Shown here: positions 9,315 to 17,368 of the stretch, in pieces
Numbering within the stretch: position 1 is the stretch's first letter
How the letters are laid out: every line of letters begins with the position of its first letter
NCBI GenBank assembly: GCA_030605795.1
Contig: JAUWHR010000014.1
Span: forward strand, 1-64,000
Length of the DNA stretch: 64,000 bases
From: Anaerolineae bacterium
GTDB taxonomy: Bacteria; Chloroflexota; Anaerolineae; Anaerolineales; E44-bin32
Direction of reading: 5' to 3'
Notes under the pieces: model-generated
Database searches by the model: none
Seen by the model: the letters and a program-made list of their open reading frames with translations, nothing else
What the model was told of the DNA's origin: nothing
Position numbers and translations under genes: made by a program

Positions 9315-10094
9315 TTACTCCACCACGCTACCGTTGTGTCTCTCACGAATCCAATCGTAACCATGTTCTTCTAAGTGCTCAGCCAGATCTGCGCCTCCGG
9401 ATTCAACGATCCGTCCATCGAGCATGATATGGACATGGTCAGGCTTGATATAGTTTAATATCCGCTGGTAGTGGGTGATAATCAGCACGCCCAACTCGGG
9501 ACCGGCAAGCGCATCTACACCTGAGGCTACAATACGCAGCGCATCGATGTCAAGTCCCGAATCGGTTTCGTCCAGAACGGCGATTTCCGGTTCCAGGACC
9601 GCCATCTGCAGGATCTCGGCCCGCTTCTTCTCGCCTCCCGAAAAACCCTCATTCAGATAGCGACCGGCAAACTCATGAGGCATTTGGAGCAGATCCATCT
9701 TCTCCTTTAACATCTTGCGGAACTTGGGGATGGAAATACCTTTCTCGTCTGGGTTATCAGCCCTGAGTCGGGCGTTGATTGCCGATCGCAGAAAGTTGGC
9801 CAGCGATACGCCGGGGATCGCCACTGGATATTGAAAAGCTAGGAAAAGACCCAACCGAGCACGTTCATCAGGCTCCAGGTCTTCCAGGTCTCGACCATTG
9901 AAAAGCATCTGTCCCTGAGTTACGTCGTACTTGGGGTGCCCCATCAAGGCGTAAGCGAGAGTGGATTTTCCTGTACCGTTCGGGCCCATCAAGGCATGGA
10001 TTTCACCTTGACCTACCATAAGATCAACCCCCTTTAATATCTTGGTATCCTCGACAGCAACGTGAAGATCACGTATCTCCAGAGTGGCAGCCAT
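9315..10094 (-). CDS. sufC: SufC, ATPase of the SufBCD complex
   Basis: A 259-aa ABC-type ATPase without membrane segments. Walker A is ALMGPNGTGKSTL near residue 35, the ABC signature is NEGFSGGEKKRAEIL and Walker B is PEIAVLDETDSGLDIDAL, where LDETDSGLDIDAL is the usual SufC form. It powers cluster assembly on SufB/SufD. ATG at 10094 follows GGAGG with 7-nt spacing. First gene of the minus-strand suf operon, directly behind a consensus promoter, with a candidate SufR operator just upstream of the -35 box. Confidence 0.98.
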   Translation of the reverse strand: MAATLEIRDLHVAVEDTKILKGVDLMVGQGEIHALMGPNGTGKSTLAYALMGHPKYDVTQGQMLFNGRDLEDLEPDERARLGLFLAFQYPVAIPGVSLANFLRSAINARLRADNPDEKGISIPKFRKMLKEKMDLLQMPHEFAGRYLNEGFSGGEKKRAEILQMAVLEPEIAVLDETDSGLDIDALRIVASGVDALAGPELGVLIITHYQRILNYIKPDHVHIMLDGRIVESGGADLAEHLEEHGYDWIRERHNGSVVE

Positions 10095-10147
10095 TCACAA
10101 ACCTCCAGCCGCGGCTCGCGCGGCTTATTGCCTGGGTATTAGGGCGG

Positions 10148-10176
10148 ATTATAGCACGTCGATTCCAACGTGTCAA
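10148..10176 (-). promoter_or_regulatory. sufC operon promoter, perfect sigma70-type consensus
   Basis: On the minus strand TTGACA (10176-10171), a 17-nt spacer and TATAAT (10153-10148) match the housekeeping consensus exactly. Transcription would begin near 10141, leaving a roughly 46-nt leader with GGAGG before sufC. Such a strong core promoter fits a gene set held down by a repressor. Confidence 0.9.
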
Positions 10177-10183
10177 TAATTGT

Positions 10184-10206
10184 GATAAATATCATAAATA
10201 TTCATC
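10184..10206. promoter_or_regulatory. Candidate SufR operator 1 (palindrome)
   Basis: GATAAATAT-N5-ATATTCATC is a near-perfect inverted repeat lying 7 bp upstream of the sufC -35 hexamer. A closely related copy occurs at 10254-10276. Two copies of one AT-rich palindrome between divergent suf genes are best explained as regulator sites. Binding by the SufR-like protein is inferred. Confidence 0.6.
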
Positions 10207-10253
10207 CTTTGGTGTCCTGTTAGTGTATAAATAAGCCTCAATTGTATATAAAT

Positions 10254-10276
10254 GATAAATATCTGAAATATTGACG
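10254..10276. promoter_or_regulatory. Candidate SufR operator 2, overlapping the sufR -35 box
   Basis: GATAAATATCTGAAATATTGACG shares the GATAAATATC-N2-AAATATT core with the site at 10184, exactly 70 bp apart. Its right arm runs into the TTGACG -35 hexamer of the sufR promoter, so occupancy would block RNA polymerase and give autoregulation. Confidence 0.6.
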
Positions 10277-10299
10277 TTTCATGATCATCCGGTTATACT
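10271..10299 (+). promoter_or_regulatory. sufR promoter, probably giving a leaderless mRNA
   Basis: TTGACG (10271-10276), 17-nt spacer, TATACT (10294-10299). The start codon is at 10309, so transcription starting 6-8 nt after the -10 box would begin within about 0-4 nt of the ATG. There is no Shine-Dalgarno. Confidence 0.75.
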
Positions 10300-10308
10300 G
10301 CTAAGTAT

Positions 10309-10935
10309 ATGGCATCGACAACGCGTGAGACCATCCTGCGCTCACTACGGGAGCAGGGTCAGTGTACGGTAAAAGAGTTGGCTGAAATCGTGGGGATCTC
10401 ACCGGTTTCCGTGCGTCATCACCTGTCTCACCTCCAGGTAGATAGGCTGGTGATCGCTGAGGAGATTCGGCATGGTGTAGGCCGACCACACCACATGTTT
10501 TCGTTAACCGAAGAGGCCCTCGAGCTGTTCCCCACCCGCTATTTCCGATTAATCAGCCGCCTACTTGAAGAAATCAAGGATGGTCTATCGCAGAAGCAAG
10601 TAGAGACGATTTTCAAAAGAATAGCGAAGTCGATCACCGAGAATTACGATGAGTCGTTTGAAAATCTTCCGATGGAAGAGCGGTTTCAACGCCTAGTAAG
10701 CCTACTTTCCAACGAGGGCTTCGATGCTAAATACGAGAAGCAAAAGGGGCAGATTATCATTCACATGTTCAGTTGCCCGTATCTCAAGCTCGTCCAGCAG
10801 CACCCTGAGATCTGCTTAGTCGGCCAGGCCCTCATCTCCGAGGCGCTCGCTCTTCCGTCTGAGCGTATCACTTGCATTTATGATGGCGATGCCCACTGCA
10901 CCTTTTCCGTACCACTGAATGCCGGAGATTGGTAA
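10309..10935 (+). CDS. SufR-like Fe-S-sensing transcriptional regulator
   Basis: A 208-aa protein. The N-terminal winged helix-turn-helix (residues 5-70, with VKELAEIVGISPVSVRHHLS and GRPHHMFSLTEEA) resembles the DeoR/ArsR-like domain of SufR. A linker helix region follows, then a C-terminal sensor domain with four cysteines, C156, C169, C189 and C197. The first pair has the C-x12-C spacing typical of SufR proteins that carry a 4Fe-4S cluster. Divergently transcribed from sufC, with paired palindromes in the shared promoter region. Expected role: repress suf when its cluster is intact. The mechanism is inferred from the family. Confidence 0.88.
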   Translation: MASTTRETILRSLREQGQCTVKELAEIVGISPVSVRHHLSHLQVDRLVIAEEIRHGVGRPHHMFSLTEEALELFPTRYFRLISRLLEEIKDGLSQKQVETIFKRIAKSITENYDESFENLPMEERFQRLVSLLSNEGFDAKYEKQKGQIIIHMFSCPYLKLVQQHPEICLVGQALISEALALPSERITCIYDGDAHCTFSVPLNAGDW

Positions 10936-10937
10936 GT

Positions 10938-11279
10938 GTGACCGAAGAAACCCCGGAACTACTGTGGGAAGCTGATTCGACCCACCCCCAGCAAGCCAAG
11001 AACATCCGCCAAATGTTGCGCCAGGTTATGGATCCTGAGATCAGGATGAATATCATTGAGCTGGGTCTGGTACGTGAGGTCTCATTAAGCGACGCAGGAC
11101 TTCACTTGAGAATGATCCTGACTACACCCTTTTGCCCCTATGGACCCGCCATTCTCGAAATGGCCCGCGCCAAGGCGGAAGAGACCGCCGGGGTGCCGAC
11201 TACGATCGAACTCGGGATGGAAATGTGGGAACCGAGCATGATGGAGAACGGTTCCGCAGCTGATTGGGGCCTCTTATGA
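10938..11279 (+). CDS. SufT / MIP18-family (DUF59) Fe-S maturation protein
   Basis: 113 aa from GTG at 10938, which has GGAG 10 nt upstream; the TTG at 10929 shown in the ORF track is only 1 nt from that GGAG and is unlikely. The MIP18 signature is visible as QVMDPEIRMNIIELGLV and the conserved Cys segment LTTPFCPYGPAI. The family helps insert Fe-S clusters (SufT, PaaD, eukaryotic CIA2). The start codon lies 2 nt after the SufR-like stop, implying co-transcription and a shared role in Fe-S homeostasis. The C-terminal MEMWEPSMM ending resembles PaaD/SufT-type proteins. Confidence 0.88.
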   Translation: MTEETPELLWEADSTHPQQAKNIRQMLRQVMDPEIRMNIIELGLVREVSLSDAGLHLRMILTTPFCPYGPAILEMARAKAEETAGVPTTIELGMEMWEPSMMENGSAADWGLL

Positions 11280-11305
11280 ACTTCCCTGCGTTGAATTATG
11301 TAGCG

Positions 11306-11562
11306 CACGGATCGGGAACTACACCCCCGATAAATTCACCGGGACGAACGGTCCAGTCAAGCTGGACGAACGGCCGGCATCTGTGACCGTGCACACTTAC
11401 GATATCAACATGATTATTACGGGTTAATGTCATTCCGAGGCGTGAAACGCCGAGGAATCTAGTTTTTTGTTGAATAACATTCTGCAATTGAAGCAACGAG
11501 ATTCCACGTAGGGGCGTACGGTCACAGATGCCGGGTGTAGTTCCCGGTCCGTACGCCCCTAC
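11306..11562. repeat. Gene-free stretch with nested palindromic repeats
   Basis: The 337-bp gap between the SufT-like gene and the membrane protein gene holds three elements. First, 11508-11562 is a palindromic unit, GTAGGGGCGTACGG...CCGTACGCCCCTAC. Second, an inverted second copy of its core is split: CGGGAACTACACCC at 11313-11326 and CCGGCATCTGTGACCGT at 11374-11390 are interrupted by 47 bp. That insert contains CCAGTCAAGCTGGACGAACGG, the same family as the repeat near 4675. Third, 11429-11460 is CATTCCGAGGCGTGAAACGCCGAGGAATCT, a common intergenic repeat type. No gene is seen. Confidence 0.8.
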
Positions 11563-11616
11563 TATGGGTTATTGTCATTTTAATGCCTGTACCATGAGAC
11601 ATTAAAGCCAAGGGGG

Positions 11617-11934
11617 TCACCTAGTTGTTACCGTTACTGTCTGTGGATCTACAGATCCTCGCTTTTTTCGCCCAATCATGCCAATTAGATTAAGCCAACC
11701 AAGAAGAAGCCGAAGAAGCAGCCCAACCATAGTAATCGCCAACAGCAGGGCTGTAGCCAGGACGACCACCATCATCCAGCCCGAAAACAACCCTCCACCC
11801 TGGTAGGTCACCAAACGAGCACGCAGGCGCCGGAGGAAGCGGGGATTAGGCTCGACCGGGACTAGGACCTGAGCCAGCCATGCCTCCAACTGTTTCTTTT
11901 CCAATCTTTTTCCCCCTCGTCCGGCTTCCATCAT
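11617..11934 (-). CDS. Small membrane protein downstream of the ECF sigma factor
   Basis: 105 aa. The N-terminal 45 residues are basic and cytoplasmic in character (KRLEKKQLEAWLAQVLVPVEPNP, FLRRLRARLV). They are followed by one long or two close hydrophobic segments (about residues 52-85), then a short tail GRKKRGSVDPQTV. It lies about 110 bp after the sigma gene on the same strand. Anti-sigma factors often occupy this position and have a single membrane span, but no HxxxCxxC zinc motif is present, so an anti-sigma role is only suggested by context. Confidence 0.7.
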   Translation of the reverse strand: MMEAGRGGKRLEKKQLEAWLAQVLVPVEPNPRFLRRLRARLVTYQGGGLFSGWMMVVVLATALLLAITMVGLLLRLLLGWLNLIGMIGRKKRGSVDPQTVTVTTR

Positions 11935-12045
11935 TCACCCTCCATAATCCCGTATTTACCTGACAGAACCCATCACCGATTACATCAAAGGGTGGGTCGA
12001 TTTATTCCGAAATTACTTTACGCTACCACCACAAAAGCGTGATAC

Positions 12046-12600
12046 TTAATTCCCCGAAGGTATTATCTCCTCCCTTAAAGTATTGAGCGTCCGGTGATAG
12101 AGGCTTTTAATAGCACCTTCCGTTCGACCCATGATTTCACCAATCTGCGCATTCGACAGCCGCTCAACGAACTTAAGAATAAGCAATTGCTGACGATCTG
12201 GCGGCAACTGGCTAACAGCGGCTAACATCATCCGTTGCTCCTCCTCAGCGATGGCCTCAGATTCGGGATGTTCACTCTCCCGGATGTTAGCTAGATGGAA
12301 TTCCAGAGGGACGACTGGGCGGCGACTTCGGTCGCGATGCCAGTTAGCCACTAGATTATGCGCAATGCGATATAACCACGCGGAGAAGGGTACGCCTTGA
12401 TCCTCAAAGTTAATCACATGGCTCATCGCCCTCTGGAACACCCGCGCCGTTAGGTCCTCGGCGTCGTGGTGGTTCCCGGTGCGATAGTAAATATAGTTGT
12501 AGATCCGGAGGACATGCCTCTCATATAATTCGCCGAAAGCTTCAGGATCCGATGCCGTTCTTCGGACGAGTTCCATGTCACCTACGTCTGGCTTGGTCAT
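12046..12600 (-). CDS. ECF-type RNA polymerase sigma factor
   Basis: 184 aa, the typical ECF length. Region 2 covers about residues 20-85, with FGELYERHVLRIYNYIYYRT and the FSAWLYRIAHNLVANWHRD block that binds core polymerase and the -10 element. A short acidic linker follows. Region 4 covers about residues 125-178, with LPPDRQQLLILKFVERLSNAQIGEIMGRTEGAIKSLYHR, a helix-turn-helix for the -35 element. Divergent from the DnaQ-DinG gene and followed by a small membrane protein that may control it. The target promoters cannot be told from this window. Confidence 0.95.
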   Translation of the reverse strand: MTKPDVGDMELVRRTASDPEAFGELYERHVLRIYNYIYYRTGNHHDAEDLTARVFQRAMSHVINFEDQGVPFSAWLYRIAHNLVANWHRDRSRRPVVPLEFHLANIRESEHPESEAIAEEEQRMMLAAVSQLPPDRQQLLILKFVERLSNAQIGEIMGRTEGAIKSLYHRTLNTLREEIIPSGN

Positions 12601-12724
12601 CGGACCCGATTCACCGGGATATGCCTTTCATTACGGAAAACCCCACTGTTTATGGATCGTTACCCTATCGAGAGTACCTCTGATCCCTCACAATTTGGAG
12701 TATAGCATGGATGATCCGGCTTGA

Positions 12725-12733
12725 TGCTATAAT
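12725..12733 (+). promoter_or_regulatory. Extended -10 promoter for the DnaQ-DinG gene
   Basis: TGCTATAAT is an extended -10 element; no good -35 hexamer is found 16-18 nt upstream. The start codon is at 12746, only 12 nt after TATAAT, and no Shine-Dalgarno is present, so the transcript would have a leader of roughly 5 nt or none. Confidence 0.6.
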
Positions 12734-12745
12734 GCCTCCACCCCT

Positions 12746-15538
12746 ATGATGCAAACACTGGTCGCACTTGATCTAGAAACTACTGGATTGGACCCAGAAC
12801 GAGATACGGTAATTGAAATCGGTGCCGTTCGGTTTCGCCAATCCCGTATTGAGGACACATGGTCCACGTTAGTCAATCCAGGCCGCCCGCTCAATCCATC
12901 GATCATCGCGCTCACCGGAATCAATGACGATATGCTCTCCAACGCCCCTCGATTGTCGAAGGTGTTGGGCGAATTAAGTTCCTTCGTCGGTGACCTGCCT
13001 CTCTTGGGCCACAGCATCAGCTTCGACATGGCTTTTCTCCAACCCAAAGGGCTATTCAGGTACAACCAGACACTGGACACCCTTGACCTGGCCTCTGTTT
13101 TGCTTCCTAATGCTGGTCGATACGGTTTAACATCTCTGGCACACGCGCTAGGAGTCCCGGTTCGAACCGCCCACCGCGCTCTGGATGATGCACACACCAC
13201 CCATCAAATTTTCCTTAGGTTATACGAAAGAGCCCTTAATCTCCCCCCGATCTTAGTGGAGGAGATCAGCCGCCTTAGCGCTGAAATTGAATGGGGTGCG
13301 GGATGGGTATTTGACTCAATCCAGCGCCATCCCTCCCGAACAGAAGACCCTGAAGCTTATCCGCTTCAGAGCCCCTACCACTACTTTCCACCCTTAGATA
13401 AGCAACCTGAACCCCTCATGCCAACTAGAGATATTAGCCCCCTGGATGTGGAGGAAATCGCCGCCACCCTCGAACCGGGAGGCCCCTTTGCCCACCAGTT
13501 TCCCGCGTATGAACATCGCCCACAACAGATCACCATGCTGCGTGCGGTGGCCGAAGCCCTTTCCAATGAACGTCACCTGCTGGTTGAAGCAGGCACAGGA
13601 ACGGGAAAATCTATAGCTTATCTAGTGCCCGCCTTCGCCTGGGCAGCCCAAAACGGTGAACGGGTGGTCATCTCCACTAACACCATCAACCTGCAAGACC
13701 AATTAATCCATAAAGATATCCCTGACCTCTGCCGGACCTTAAAGACAGACTACCGGGCAGCTGTTTTAAAAGGGCGTTCCAACTACCTCTGCCCACGCCA
13801 CCTTGCGAGTTTACGCCAGTTAGGACCACGATCTGCTGATGAGATGCGCCTGCTCGCTAAAGTCCTGGTTTGGCTGCATAGTGGAGGCACAGGTGACCGC
13901 GGGGAGATTAATCTCCTACCGAGAGAAAAGGCTACCTGGTCCCGTCTATCCGCGGACAATGAAGGCTGCTCCCTGGAAGCTTGCCTCGAACACACCGCAG
14001 GCGGTTGCCCATATTACAAAGCCCGCGTAGCAGCTGAGAACGCCCATGTTGTCATCGTCAATCACGCCTTGCTGCTGGCCGACATCGCAACCGGTAACCG
14101 TGTAATCCCGAAGTATCGTTACCTGATCGTCGACGAAGCTCACCATTTAGAAGCGGCTACCACAAACGGTTTAAGTTTTCATGTCAGCCAACGTGAAGTA
14201 ATGCATCTCTTGAGAGACCTCGGTGGACGGTCAGGTGGGCTGCTCGGTCAGATGCTTGTTGTAGCTCGGGCTCAACTTACTCCTGATGTATTCTCTCAAG
14301 TCGAACGGGCAGTGGCCACTATTTCTGATCGAACGCTTGATTGCATCCATTTGGCGCGGCGCACATTCGAAGCCCTTTCAGAATTCATGACCCATCATCG
14401 CGAGGGGAAACCGATTGGGCCTTATGGTCATCGGCTGCGCATTGTCCCAGCCACGCGTACGTTGCCCGAATGGTCGGAGGTCGAAATTGTCTGGGAGGAT
14501 CTTCGCCGCCCACTCTCAACCGTGGTTGAATCGCTGGCTGAGATAAGTGAAGGCCTGGAAGAGCTCGCCCTGGCCGGCTCGGCGTCAACTGAAAACCTGG
14601 CCATCGCCGCCAGAATCGCTTCGCGGAGCCTGAGCGAGGCTTTCACCAACCTCGATCGGATGATCTTCGAGCCGGATCCTCAGACGATTTATTGGCTCTA
14701 CGCACAGATAGGCCAGGGCAGGCTATCCATGCACGCGGCACCTCTTGAGGTGGGCCCCCTCATCGAGCGATATCTGTGGCATGAAAAAGAATCGGTCGTG
14801 ATGACCTCAGCTACATTGACGACTGGCGGTGAATTCGATTACATCCGTCGCAGACTCAACGCTGAAGATGCGGAAGAAATCGCCCTTGGCTCTCCATTTG
14901 ACTACGAGACCTCCACCCTGCTCTACCTGGTCAACGACATTCCCGAACCGACCAATCGGCAGGCATACCAACGAGCGGTCGAAAGAGGTTTATTGGCCCT
15001 TTGCCGCGAGACGGGTGGGCGAACTTTAGTCCTCTTTACCTCTAATGACCAATTGCGACGCACGGCTCGAGCTATTGCTGAGCCCTTGGCAATGGAGGGT
15101 ATTCAGACCTTCGAGCAGAGCTCGGGTGCATCACGGCACACGTTGCTTAAAGATTTCCGCTCCACAGAGCAAGCGGTGTTGCTAGGAACGCGATCCTTTT
15201 GGGAGGGAGTGGATGTCCCTGGAGAGGCGCTCTCGGTCCTGGTCATCGTCCGCCTCCCCTTCAGTGTCCCCAGCGACCCAATCGTCGCTGCACGATCTGA
15301 GACGTACGAATCTCCGTTTTACGAATACACCGTACCAGAAGCCATCTTACCCTTCCGTCAAGGCTTCGGACGCCTGATCCGCACCAAGTCCGATCGAGGG
15401 ATTGTGGTCGTACTCGATCGCCGCATACTTACCAAGCCCTATGGGCGCGCCTTTGTAGATTCACTCCCCCAATGCACCGTTCGTCTCGGGAAACTAGCGG
15501 ATCTGCCCACTTCCGCTGCTCGCTGGCTGGGCGTGTAA
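12746..15538 (+). CDS. dinG: DnaQ-like exonuclease fused to DinG/XPD-family helicase
   Basis: 930 aa. The N-terminal DEDDh 3'-5' exonuclease spans about residues 1-165, with VALDLETTGLDPERDTVIEIG and the closing HRALDDAHTT. The helicase part has Walker A EAGTGTGKSIAYLVP near 285 and the DEAH box LIVDEAHHLE near 467. An iron-sulfur domain lies between them, with four cysteines in NYLCPR, GCSLEAC and GGCPYY. Motif VI is FRQGFGRLIRTKSDRGIVV near the end. This exonuclease-helicase arrangement is that of Firmicutes/Chloroflexi DinG proteins, acting in DNA repair or single-strand processing. The Fe-S cluster makes it a likely client of the SUF system nearby. Confidence 0.95.
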   Translation: MMQTLVALDLETTGLDPERDTVIEIGAVRFRQSRIEDTWSTLVNPGRPLNPSIIALTGINDDMLSNAPRLSKVLGELSSFVGDLPLLGHSISFDMAFLQPKGLFRYNQTLDTLDLASVLLPNAGRYGLTSLAHALGVPVRTAHRALDDAHTTHQIFLRLYERALNLPPILVEEISRLSAEIEWGAGWVFDSIQRHPSRTEDPEAYPLQSPYHYFPPLDKQPEPLMPTRDISPLDVEEIAATLEPGGPFAHQFPAYEHRPQQITMLRAVAEALSNERHLLVEAGTGTGKSIAYLVPAFAWAAQNGERVVISTNTINLQDQLIHKDIPDLCRTLKTDYRAAVLKGRSNYLCPRHLASLRQLGPRSADEMRLLAKVLVWLHSGGTGDRGEINLLPREKATWSRLSADNEGCSLEACLEHTAGGCPYYKARVAAENAHVVIVNHALLLADIATGNRVIPKYRYLIVDEAHHLEAATTNGLSFHVSQREVMHLLRDLGGRSGGLLGQMLVVARAQLTPDVFSQVERAVATISDRTLDCIHLARRTFEALSEFMTHHREGKPIGPYGHRLRIVPATRTLPEWSEVEIVWEDLRRPLSTVVESLAEISEGLEELALAGSASTENLAIAARIASRSLSEAFTNLDRMIFEPDPQTIYWLYAQIGQGRLSMHAAPLEVGPLIERYLWHEKESVVMTSATLTTGGEFDYIRRRLNAEDAEEIALGSPFDYETSTLLYLVNDIPEPTNRQAYQRAVERGLLALCRETGGRTLVLFTSNDQLRRTARAIAEPLAMEGIQTFEQSSGASRHTLLKDFRSTEQAVLLGTRSFWEGVDVPGEALSVLVIVRLPFSVPSDPIVAARSETYESPFYEYTVPEAILPFRQGFGRLIRTKSDRGIVVVLDRRILTKPYGRAFVDSLPQCTVRLGKLADLPTSAARWLGV

Positions 15539-15723
15539 TCCTTTATAGATCACTCCCCACCTTTCAGTGAACCGGTGGATTACCACCTTTACCACCCCAC
15601 ATATAGTCCCTTTTCCTGCTGGCGGCTGCTTTCATAGCAGACTTAATTGATGTAATATAAACCGCAACGTATTCGAGTCGAAATGGTTAAGGAGACACAT
15701 CATCCACGGAGGTCTACCTTACA

Positions 15724-16344
15724 ATGACTGAGGTCTTCTACGGATATGTTTATGTCGCAGGACGTCACGATGGCCCAAAACGGCTGGAGGGCATCGAGAG
15801 CTTGGTGCCTTTTGTGACGAAATATCTGTTCAGCGAAGAATTGCGTATCACCGATTCTTCCGATAACTTGATCCTGCACGTTTTGGATGGGGTGGACCTT
15901 TTCTCCACCCTTCACGAGTATGACGTGGACCTTCCTCAAATTTATCAAAGCCTCCGAAGGGATATCTTGGGCGTGGGCTTAAATATGGACGACCAGTGGG
16001 GCGACTGGCAGGATGATTACGACAGAATCAGCCCCTCCCCGAGTGAAGTAAGAACGCGTTTAGCTATAAAGAAAGCTTGCAAAGCCGCTCAAACCGTAGC
16101 TGATGTGGCCAAACTGCTGGAGGACAATTGCTTCATCGCATTCTTCGAAAGCCAGGATGGAAGCCGAGCTTGGGGCGATTTCGACCCCATCGATCATTCT
16201 GTTGTGGAGATGAACGAGACGGGAAAGTGGGGCTCGCAAAAGAAGTTGGGCAGAGTAACCCTGGAGCCTGCGGCAAAAGTGCACCATGATGGTTCTGGGG
16301 AGGACATCCACGTCTTTATCCTTCTTGATCCACCCCCCGATTGA
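15724..16344 (+). CDS. Unrecognised 206-aa protein
   Basis: A soluble, acidic protein with no signal peptide or membrane span. The middle contains GVGLNMDDQWGDWQDDYDRISPSP, rich in Asp and Trp. The last third reads DGSRAWGDFDPIDHSVVEM and ends in a hydrophobic strand, IHVFILLDPPPD. Start ATG has GGAGG 11 nt upstream. It stands alone between the DinG-type helicase (185 bp away) and efp (about 100 bp). Codon use and base composition are like those of its neighbours, so it looks resident rather than recently acquired. No function is proposed. Confidence 0.7.
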   Translation: MTEVFYGYVYVAGRHDGPKRLEGIESLVPFVTKYLFSEELRITDSSDNLILHVLDGVDLFSTLHEYDVDLPQIYQSLRRDILGVGLNMDDQWGDWQDDYDRISPSPSEVRTRLAIKKACKAAQTVADVAKLLEDNCFIAFFESQDGSRAWGDFDPIDHSVVEMNETGKWGSQKKLGRVTLEPAAKVHHDGSGEDIHVFILLDPPPD

Positions 16345-16386
16345 CGGCCAGGGCTAAGGTGAAGATCAAATGATCCCTCCGGCCGG

Positions 16387-16416
16387 TTGACGTACCCGGT
16401 TCGGCAGGGCTATAAT
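16387..16416 (+). promoter_or_regulatory. efp promoter
   Basis: TTGACG (16387-16392), 18-nt spacer, TATAAT (16411-16416). A start near 16423 leaves about 24 nt of leader including the GGAAGGA ribosome-binding site at 16431-16437. The ORF track wrongly takes the TTG of the -35 box as the start codon. Confidence 0.85.
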
Positions 16417-16446
16417 CTCATCACTCCATTGGAAGGACGGACTTTC

Positions 16447-17004
16447 ATGATCGACGTCAACGAATTGCGCAACGGCGTTACATTTATGTTGGAGGGGGAT
16501 CTCTACAAGGTATTGGATTATTCCCATCATAAACCTGGACGCGGCAAGGCCACGATCCGGACTAAGGTACGCAATCTGCGTAGTGGCGCTGTACTGGAAA
16601 AGTCGTTCAATTCCGGTGATCGGGTTCAGGACATCCGGCTCGACCACCATATTGTTCAATTCCTTTACCAGGACGGCGAACTTTTCCACTTCATGGATAC
16701 AGAAACTTACGAGCAACCAGCGTTAAATGCCTCTATGCTCGGCGAGACGATTAATTACTTGACCGAAGGCCTTGAAGTGAAACTAACTTTCTACCAGGAT
16801 GAAACATTGGATATCGAGCTTCCCACCGCGGTTGATCTCAAAATCGAGGAATCCGAGCTCGCTATTAAAGGCGATACCGCTACCGGTGCCAACAAGACTG
16901 TCACCACCCAAACTGGCCTTAAGGTCCAAGTGCCCCTGTTTGTCGAAGCCGGCGACACGATTCGTGTTGATACTCGCACCGGCAACTACCTAACCCGAGT
17001 TTAA
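16447..17004 (+). CDS. efp: Translation elongation factor P
   Basis: 185 aa from ATG at 16447, with GGAAGGA 9 nt upstream. EF-P binds the ribosome E site and relieves stalling at polyproline. All three beta-barrel domains are present: the KOW-like N-terminal domain, the RTKVRNLRSGAVLEKSFNSGD segment, and the C-terminal OB domain ending VPLFVEAGDTIRVDTRTGNYLTRV. The tip of the domain I loop reads HKPGRGKA, with arginine (R32) where the lysine-modified type has lysine. No modification enzyme gene is visible nearby. First gene of a plus-strand run with the Cys-rich protein and the HAD-DinB fusion. Confidence 0.97.
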   Translation: MIDVNELRNGVTFMLEGDLYKVLDYSHHKPGRGKATIRTKVRNLRSGAVLEKSFNSGDRVQDIRLDHHIVQFLYQDGELFHFMDTETYEQPALNASMLGETINYLTEGLEVKLTFYQDETLDIELPTAVDLKIEESELAIKGDTATGANKTVTTQTGLKVQVPLFVEAGDTIRVDTRTGNYLTRV

Positions 17005-17026
17005 AGATACCCCAACCCTATTGGCT

Positions 17027-17368
17027 ATGCGCAACCCGTCCGGCACTGTATGCCCCTTTTACTACCAAGACTTCCATCGCGGCCGCTCTCGGCAGGAGTG
17101 CCGACTCATCGACCGCACCCCAGGTGGAGGCACCTATACTCCTGACCTTTGCACCAAATGCCGAGTACCGCGCATCTTAATGGCCAACGCCTGCCCCAAT
17201 ATGGTGCTTGAGGCTAAGGTTGCCTCGAGTTTTTTCGGTCTCCGCAAGCGGATACAAGTCGCTGCCTATTGCACTCGCTCATTGCAAATCGTTAAGGAAC
17301 CTGAAATCGGCTGTGGTCAGTGTCACCTTGCCTTTGCCCCATTAGATCCATCTAAGGAAGAAATATGA
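17027..17368 (+). CDS. Cysteine-rich protein of unknown function (metal-binding predicted)
   Basis: 113 aa from ATG at 17027, 22 nt after the efp stop. Eight or so cysteines are spread in pairs: VCPFYYQDF, RQECRLI, LCTKCRVPRI, NACPNMV, AAYCTRS and the closing CGQCHLAF. The pattern of two CxxC pairs plus single cysteines suggests Zn or an Fe-S cluster. No family is recognised. It overlaps the following HAD-DinB gene by 4 nt (ATGA), so the two are translationally coupled and probably functionally linked. Confidence 0.75.
   Translation: MRNPSGTVCPFYYQDFHRGRSRQECRLIDRTPGGGTYTPDLCTKCRVPRILMANACPNMVLEAKVASSFFGLRKRIQVAAYCTRSLQIVKEPEIGCGQCHLAFAPLDPSKEEI

Noticed and set aside
16387-16446. TTG start of EF-P at 16387 in the ORF track
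   Set aside because: This TTG is the first part of the -35 box; ATG at 16447 matches the family start and has a Shine-Dalgarno.
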